Positions 58,074-64,000 of a stretch of DNA of 64,000 nucleotides are shown piece after piece. The stretch comes from Aquatica leii (Eukaryota; Arthropoda; Insecta; Coleoptera; Lampyridae). The position numbers and the translations under genes were made by a program. Location: the NCBI GenBank assembly GCA_035610365.1, contig CM069432.1:236868104-236932103 (forward strand). Reading direction: 5' to 3'. The first letter of the stretch is position 1. Every line of letters begins with the position of its first letter. The notes under the pieces were generated by a model. The model had not been told where the DNA came from. It ran no database searches and saw only the letters and a program-made list of their open reading frames with translations.

Positions 58074-58334
58074 GTTGCAGGCAGGATTAAAACCTAGATT
58101 ATATTTGTGAATTTATTTTAAATTATAAATAAAATATCTAATAAACTGTTAATGTTAGAAATTTTTTTTATTTGAATAAATTGTTAGGTAGAAATATCTC
58201 TTTAAGAAACTGTCAAAATAATTCCAATAATTTACATACGTACAAAATTATATAAGAAAAACTGTTAAAAATGGCGGATACCCACTTCCGCTTTCTTTAT
58301 GAAAGTCATGGTTTGATATAACCGAGAGAATATG
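58074..58334. repeat. Direct repeat unit 1
   Basis: It aligns with 58525-58758 along about 230 bp. Shared text includes GCAGGCAGGATT, AATATCTAATAAAC, TAAATTGTTAGG and GGCGGATAC. A GGATT-GAAC-like tRNA B-box complement occurs in copy 2, so a tRNA-derived SINE is possible, but no A box was found. Confidence 0.6.
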
Positions 58335-58524
58335 AAAAGCCTGCTCCATACCAAATTTCAAGTTACTAGGATTTTCAGTTATCGTGAGTACATCCAAAGA
58401 TAATGTTAAGAAGATGCAGCACTCCGTGTATAAAAAAGTCAAAATAATACAGAGAAAAATTGTAATTTTTAACGTATCTTGCTTTCCTTTCAAGATATGG
58501 AATTTTTTTCTAAAAATATTGTCG

Positions 58525-58758
58525 CAGGCAGGATTCGAACTTAGATTATATATGGAATTCCCTTTAAATTATAAATCAAATATCTAATAAACGGTTAATG
58601 TTAAAAAAATTATTTAAATAAATTGTTAGGAAGAATTATCTCTATAAGAAACTGTAAAAATATTTCGAAAAATTCGCTCAAAATTATATAAAAAAACTGT
58701 TAAAAACGGCGGATACACCCACTTCCAGTTTCTTTATAAGATAGAACCGCGAGAATAT
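58525..58758. repeat. Direct repeat unit 2, cut by the gypsy LTR
   Basis: Partner of 58074-58334. It stops at GAGAATAT exactly where the gypsy 3' LTR begins. In unit 1 the sequence continues past this point, so unit 1 shows what the empty site looked like. Confidence 0.6.
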
Positions 58759-58940
58759 GTTGTGTTGTTTTGTTTAAACCATTATGGTTAGCACCATCAA
58801 CACACACTTATATATTTTATTTAGAATTTATTTCTAAAAATGGGTTAAATTAATACAACGTACATCGGTTGCGTATATCAAAAATAATAATTTCTCTAGG
58901 TGGCGCTTATACACACATATATATTACCAGTGGCGTAACA
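58759..58940 (-). repeat. Gypsy 3' LTR
   Basis: On the minus strand it starts TGTTACGCCACTGG and ends CAACACAACA. It is very similar to 62801-62969. Confidence 0.9.
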
Positions 58941-58971
58941 CTTCCCCCTCTTAAAAAAGAAGTTTTTACTG

Positions 58972-59307
58972 TTACAAATTTAACTTATCAATAGGCTTAG
59001 GAGTACGTTTGCTGCGTCTTAAATTAGGTACAGATACAGAAGGGTCTAATAGCTCAATGTCCATTGGTTGAGTTTCATTTTGCATGACATTATTATTATT
59101 ATTACCTTCTACCTCTAGGTCGACTACAGGATCGGGTTCACTCTCTACTACCTCGGTTAATTCGTGATTTTTATAATCTCTAGGTAATTGCCGTTCAAGA
59201 TTATTGCCACACTTTGATAACTGATTAATATGTCTCCGCCAAATTAATCGGTCATCCAACCTGATTTCATAATGCAACATGCCTAATTTTTTAATAGCTT
59301 CACCCAA
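58972..59307 (-). pseudogene. Gypsy Pol C-terminal segment
   Basis: GEAIKKLGMLHYEIRLDDRL and WRRHINQL form the integrase-distal barrel typical of K02A2.6-like Pol. An acidic, Asn-rich linker leads to RRSKRTPKPIDKLNL and a stop, the usual end. It is joined to the integrase core through a frameshift near 59320. Confidence 0.85.
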
Positions 59308-59336
59308 TTTCCAGGTAAGTGGACCTAAGTAATTTC

Positions 59337-60071
59337 TTAATTAATTCTATCCGCTACTTCAAATGATCTTTGTATGGTTTTTGGTAACATTAAAGAAAGA
59401 GTAGTTCTTATTGCATAAGCAAAAATAAGCTCAGATGGAGATTTATTGGTAACAGGATGTTTTGTATTACGATATTGTGCCAATATCTTATCTAAATTTT
59501 CTTGCAGATTTAATTTATTTGCTTTTAAACATTTGATTTTATGTTTTATTGTTCGAACATATCTTTCCACTTGCCCATTTGTGGCAAGGTGATATGGTGC
59601 AGACCTTTTGTGAGTAATGTTTTGACTTTTTAAGAATAATCCAAATTTTGGATTTACAAACTGTACTCCATTATCGGTTCATAAACAATTTGGGATTCCA
59701 AAAATAGAAAAAAAATTACGTAAAACGTCAATTGTATTATTCGTATTTATTTTGTTTAAAATATGAACCTCCGGCCACTTTGAGTAGGCATTAACTAAGA
59801 TAAGAAAATATACATTTAAAATTGGACCGAAAAAGTCTACATGGACTCTGTCGAACGGTGAAGATGGATATGCCCAATGGTGTTTGATTTCAGGAGGATT
59901 ATTTTTGTTTTCAGTACAAGTTAAACAATTTTGTACTACTGACTTAATGTCATCATCTATTCCCGGCCACCAACATACACTGCGTGCTAACGATAACATA
60001 CGTACTATCCCAAAATGGGCACAATGTAAATCTTGCCAAATACGTTTTCGTAATTTAAAAAGTATTAGCAA
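59337..60071 (-). pseudogene. Gypsy integrase, broken by one stop and a changed Asp-neighbour
   Basis: The zinc-binding half is intact: DLHCAHFGIVRMLSLARS and NCLTC (HHCC). The first catalytic Asp is in VHVDFFGPI. ILVNAYSKWPEV has Asn where most relatives have VDAYSKW. A stop replaces the residue before TDNGVQF, which holds the second Asp, so the protein ends at IPNCL. The third residue survives in NGQVERYVRTIKHK. After that, LAQYRNTKHPVTNKSPSEL is typical. Confidence 0.88.
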
Positions 60072-60346
60072 TCTATGTATTTCCTCTCAAAATGCATTTA
60101 TTTTGCACTGTAAATTCAGCTTAATTAATTCGAAATTTCAATAAATGTGGAATATTGTTATTTTCTTTTTTAACATTGCCAACAACAGGGGTCCTAGTTG
60201 AGAATCTACCTTTGTTTCTTTACACAGTTCGTCTACTATTACTGGTAATGTTTGTATTTGAGAAATTTTAAAAATGTCGGACTCTTCTATAGTGTTTTCA
60301 GTTTTTACTTCCACGGGCAATCTAGAAAATGCATCCGCATTTGTGT

Positions 60347-60733
60347 TCAGTTTCGAACTTTTGTATCGTATTTCAAAGTCGAAGCTTTGTAAGAAAATTG
60401 CATTCTACTAGCAGACATTATTGGTAATCTTTTGTGTGGAGAGAAAATTTTAGCTAATGGCGCATGGTCCGTATATAGTATAAACTTTTGACCAAACAAG
60501 AATTGGTGGAAAAGCTTAACCCCGAAAATTATTGCGTATGCTTCCTTATCAATTTGAGACCAATTTTGCTGTGAACTGGATAAGGATTGCGAAGCAAACT
60601 GAATAGGTTTCTTCGAGCCATCTGGCATAATATGTGATAACACAGCTGCTACCCCTATAGGTGATGGATCAGTGGCTAGGATTATTTGTAAATTATTGTT
60701 AAGATGTACTAAAAAATTTTGAGATTTCATCAT
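60347..60733 (-). pseudogene. Gypsy RNase H
   Basis: ATDPSPIGVAAVLSH, QIDKEAYAIIFGVKLFHQFL and LYTDHAPLAKIF carry the RNase H Asp, Glu and Asp. KPIQFASQSLSSSQQNW matches the family. The connection to RT is through frameshifts around 60740-61030. Confidence 0.88.
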
Positions 60734-61033
60734 GTGTTTTATTTTATTTAAAGAATCTTCACAAGCCTTGAACCAATTCCATTTTACTCCATATCTAATA
60801 ACATTCTCATTGGCTCTAAAAGATTACTTAAATTTTAAAAAAATCTACCATAATAGTTAATGAGTCCCAGTAATGACTGAAGTTCTTGAACATTATTTGG
60901 TTGCAAAGCATTTACAACAGCATCTACTTTTGATTTGATTTTATGGATACCAAACTTATTTATTCGGTAACTACAATATTCTATTTCGTTTTTAAGGATT
61001 CAGATTTGTTTATGTTTACTTTAACATTATAAT

Positions 61034-61462
61034 TTAACAATCTTTTAAAAATTTCTTCGAGGCGTTCAAGTCGTCAATGAATACAGCAACGTCAGGTATT
61101 CGCGACAGAATATTTCCTATTTTTCTTTGAAATTTAGTAGGGGCGCAATTTAAACCATACATTAAACGTGTGCATTTATAAAGACCCTTATGAGTATTTA
61201 AAGTAAAAAATTTCTGGTCCTCATCACGTACTCTCATTTGTAAATATGCTTTAGTTAAATCAATTTTTGTAAATGTTTCCCCTTCTGCTAAATCTTGAAA
61301 GAGTTCATCAGTTGTTGGCAAAGGATGTTCATCAACTACTAAATTAGGGTTTAGCGTTAGTTTAAAATCTGCGCATAAAGGTATCTTATTTCCTGGTTTC
61401 AATACGGGTACAATGGGTGTTGCATAGTCACTATAATCTACTTTCTCTAACACTCCTTCCAT
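61034..61462 (-). pseudogene. Gypsy reverse transcriptase, central part
   Basis: VDYSDYATPIVPVLKPG, LCADFKLTLNPNL, FTKIDLTKAYLQM (first Asp), LMYGLNCAPTKFQRKI and VAVFIDDL (palm) are all in order. The IDDL box keeps both Asp residues. The fingers lie in a separate frame upstream and a stop follows FLKDC. It is one of the better preserved domains in the window. Confidence 0.9.
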
Positions 61463-61620
61463 AACTAAACTTTCAATTTCGTTCTCAACTAATTTTTTTA
61501 TTGTAAACGGAACAGGTCTAGCTCTAAAGAAAGGTATGTTCGCATTGGTTTTTAAATTTATAGAGACTGGCTCCCTTTTAATTTCCCCTATTTGCTTATC
61601 AAATCAGACAGAATGTTTAC

Positions 61621-62094
61621 CTAATAAATTCTTAAGATTGGATTCAGTGGCATTTGAAACTTGAACAGCATTTTGTTTAATGTAGTTGCTGAGAATGCTC
61701 TTATCCATTCTCTACCGAATAATGCCGTTCTGCTTCCTTCTATAACATACAAAGGAAGCTCCTTCGCTTCCCTTTTGAGAGTTACCGTCACCTTTAGTTT
61801 ACCTACAACATTTAAATCATTTTCAGAATAGGACTTTAATCTTATAGGAATAGGTTTTACTTTAACATTACTTAAGTATTTCTTATAATCTATACTACTA
61901 ATAATGGAAACAGCTGAGCCACTATTGAGCTCCATTTTAATATTTTGGTCATTTAACATTACGTCAACCCATATTTTATCAGAATTGTAATCTTTTTTAA
62001 GAATATTTATGTACATTATAGGCTGGCTTCCCTCTGCGTTATTATCAGTATCTACTAGATTGACAGGTTTAGGTTTCTGTAACTGCATACACAC
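61621..62094 (-). pseudogene. Gypsy aspartic protease, active site mutated
   Basis: MELNSGSAVSIIS occupies the position of the D-T/S-G active site, so the catalytic Asp is Asn. IRLKSYSENDLNVVGKLKV and ALFGREWIRAF (the flap and the second conserved turn) are as in mag-type gypsy elements. The rest of the frame is open. Confidence 0.88.
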
Positions 62095-62121
62095 TTTTTG
62101 TATGTGCCCTCTTCTTTTACA

Positions 62122-62730
62122 CTAGTTACAAATACTACTTTTATGCCTACATTTATTTGCATAATGGGAACCACCGCATCTAAAGCAAGAAATACCCCTT
62201 TCGTTTCGACTTGCCTGTGACTTAACTACAATTTTTTGTTTACTACAATGTTTGGGTGTTTCATTTTTCACTGAAATTATTGAGTGAATAGACTTATCTG
62301 TAATTTCGTTGGCGTACGACGACTCGATACTAACTCCACTGCTTTTACCATTGTAAGTTTTTTTTTCTAGCAGGCGATTCCTTATTCGTTTGTCCCTGAT
62401 GAAAGTACCAAAGCCGCATGTCGCTGCCATTCTTCTTAATTCAATAATGTAGTCTCTAATTGATTCCCTTTCGTGCTTGAGACGATGATGAAACTTATAA
62501 TATTCGGCTCCAAAGGTTGCGGGTCAAAGTGGTTCTTTAATAACGTGCGTAATTCGTCATATGATTTTTCTTCCCCCGATAAAATGTAAGAAATACTGCG
62601 ATTTGGCATCTCCTTCCACTTCATATATTTTAAACGCTCCTTCTAGCCGTTGTAACCATCGTGTGAATTTGGTTTTAAAATCGAAGAATTCAATGAAATT
62701 GGCGGGAACATGTGCCATAAGAGTCGCCAT
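62122..62730 (-). pseudogene. Gypsy Gag, two to three frames
   Basis: The likely start is the ATG at 62730 (MATLMAHVPANFIEFFDFK). A shift then leads to EEKSYDELRTLLKNHFDPQP, and another to DYIIELRRMAATCGFGTF, the usual late gag region. A zinc knuckle CFRCGGSHYANKC sits near the end (about 62170). The gag order matches other K02A2.6-like elements. Confidence 0.8.
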
Positions 62731-62800
62731 TTTACACTGGAAGTTTCTTGATGCAGCAATTTACTTGGATTGTTTTATTTAATTATCCTCGTCGCCAAAC

Positions 62801-62969
62801 TGTTGTGTTGTTTTGTTTAAACCATTATGGTTAGCACCATCAACAAACTTATATATCTTTTATTTAGCATTTATTTTCTAAAATGTGGGTTAAATAAATA
62901 CAACGTACATCGGTTGCGTATATCAAAAATAATAATTTTTCTAGGTGGCGTTTATACACATATATACTA
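62801..62969 (-). repeat. Gypsy 5' LTR, truncated
   Basis: Partner of 58759-58940. Matching stops after TATATACTAC, and the last 20 or so bases (to GTAACA) are missing, so the outer U3 end is lost together with any target duplication. Confidence 0.85.
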
Positions 62970-64000
62970 CTTATGTTTTTAAATAAACAACCGCACAATA
63001 AAATAAATGCGGCGATCTTCTTTTTATTTGGTTTATTATAGGAACATCGTTGAATCGCAAGAATTCAAAACAATGGGACAAAGTTTTTTTTAAATGCATG
63101 TACATAATTATTTGTTACAAAAACACTTTGGCGTACTGTTAGGAACAAAGTATTCTTCAATGAAATATTCTGATTGTAAGTCTGTAATTGCGTAAAAGAC
63201 TAAACAATATTTGTAAACTATTGAATTTAAATAATATAAATAGCATAAACGTAGAGTCAAGTCACTGTTCTGTATTGTACGTGTCGTACGCATAGATTTT
63301 TTGTCTGACGTGATGACTAAATTTATTTTGCATGAGTAGACGAGACTAGACTAAAAAAAATGAAAATATAAAAACTTGATGCGACTAATACGTACGGTAA
63401 TATGATGCGGAACAGCGGGCATACATCCATGCGTTTAACTTGTGTTAACGTTTAATTATAATTGTTATAGTATTTATTGATCAAACATACTGCAGAGTTT
63501 AAAAGTATAAATAATATTTTTTTTTAAATAAAAGCATCACGTTAATAATAATTTGTAATTAATTTAAACTAAGAAATCTAAAAATACCAATTTTAGTTTT
63601 TTGACGACGCGACGTTTCGCGTAGGAACAATGAACGTTTTTTAGATCTACCTACAGGTTTACATCACAGTAGCAAATATGAAAATTGTAAATTTGGTAAA
63701 ACCGTAACTCCATCTTTAAATAAACATATCATTTTATTTATTTATAACGGTATTATTATTTCTGTCTTGTCTAATACTAAATAACTATTTGGTACTCAAA
63801 GTGTAAAATGGAATTTTTATCGGTAACTTTTGACAACAATAATTAACTAGTTTTTATTTGTAATCGTTAGATTAAACAATAGAAAAATGCTATTGCAAAA
63901 AAGATTAATAACAAAGATTTTTGAAAATACATTTTGCTTATGAAAGTTTAAGATGTGTAGACCGTGAAATAAAAAAATTAAGAAAAAACCAGAGAATAAC
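62970..64000. other. AT-rich stretch, no gene seen
   Basis: No recognisable coding or repeat feature was found. Confidence 0.5.

Larger units (their letters stand above)
58759..62969 (-). mobile_element. Ty3/gypsy retrotransposon (mag/K02A2.6-like), inactive
   Basis: LTRs flank gag, protease, RT, RNase H and integrase on the minus strand. A polypurine tract AAGAGGGGGAAG precedes the 3' LTR. Next to the 5' LTR the minus strand reads GTTTGGCGACGAGGAT, a possible primer-binding site of the TGGCGAC type. The 5' LTR lacks about 20 bp of its outer end. Each coding domain contains at least one stop, shift or catalytic change. Confidence 0.9.

Noticed and set aside
58525-58560. tRNA gene or SINE from a B-box-like GGATTCGAAC
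   Set aside because: No A box and no cloverleaf around it. Only the B-box-like text is present.
1-64000. CRISPR arrays, bacterial operons or phage genes
   Set aside because: No regularly spaced repeats or prokaryotic gene layout. All recognisable proteins are eukaryotic transposon proteins.

Overview
The window looks like a transposon graveyard from an AT-rich animal genome, most likely an insect. No host gene could be recognised. Almost every stretch with coding character belongs to a transposable element: Ty1/copia, Ty3/gypsy, Penelope-like elements (PLEs), several non-LTR retrotransposons, Tc1/mariner-type elements and a piggyBac-type element. The insect assignment is an inference from this mix, from DUF4817- and DUF4780-type proteins, and from a copia primer site complementary to the anticodon arm of initiator tRNA-Met.

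Layout, left to right. 1.4-2.6 kb: decayed DUF4817/mariner-like element with long terminal inverted repeats (TIRs). 3.3 kb: PLE tail. 7.7 kb: transposase C-terminal scrap. 8.4-9.5 kb: RTE-like reverse transcriptase (RT) relic. 9.7-10.8 kb: Tc1-like element with TA-flanked TIRs. 11.2-13.2 kb: Jockey/CR1-type relic. 13.4 kb: MITE. 13.9-15.0 kb: piggyBac-type element. 16.0 and 18.4-19.4 kb: PLE family A. 19.8-25.7 kb: non-LTR pieces (an RT tail, a DUF4780 ORF1 and an endonuclease) surrounding a 3.9-kb gypsy element. 26.6-30.8 kb: nearly complete copia element, minus strand. 35.1-37.9 kb: CR1-like element split by a 958-bp insertion. 39.0-41.1 kb: palindromic PLE family B. 41.2-42.0 kb: PLE family C. 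42.0-43.3 kb: Tc1-like element. 43.7-45.2 kb: DUF4817 element carrying a hammerhead-like tail. 46.5-49.6 kb: PLE family D, itself interrupted by a non-LTR element. 52.7-53.4 kb: solo LTR. 54.6-56.0 kb: non-coding TIR element. 58.8-63.0 kb: gypsy element, minus strand.

Most notable observations. (1) The gypsy element at 21.1-25.0 kb carries, between its integrase region and its 3' LTR, a decayed macro domain of the OARD1/TARG1 (C6orf130) type, a class of ADP-ribose hydrolase. (2) Several PLE 3' tails contain hammerhead-ribozyme-like cores: CTGANGA, a stem II hairpin, then GAAA. Eight loci in the window appear related. (3) Nested insertions can be resolved by target-site duplications (TSDs): 13 bp for a non-LTR element in a PLE, and GTAC for an insert that splits a CR1-like ORF and whose removal rejoins the reading frame.

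Nearly all elements carry stops, frameshifts or mutated catalytic residues, so nothing here appears autonomous. Large intervening stretches are AT-rich DNA in which I see no gene. Family names rest on remembered motif patterns, not on a database search.
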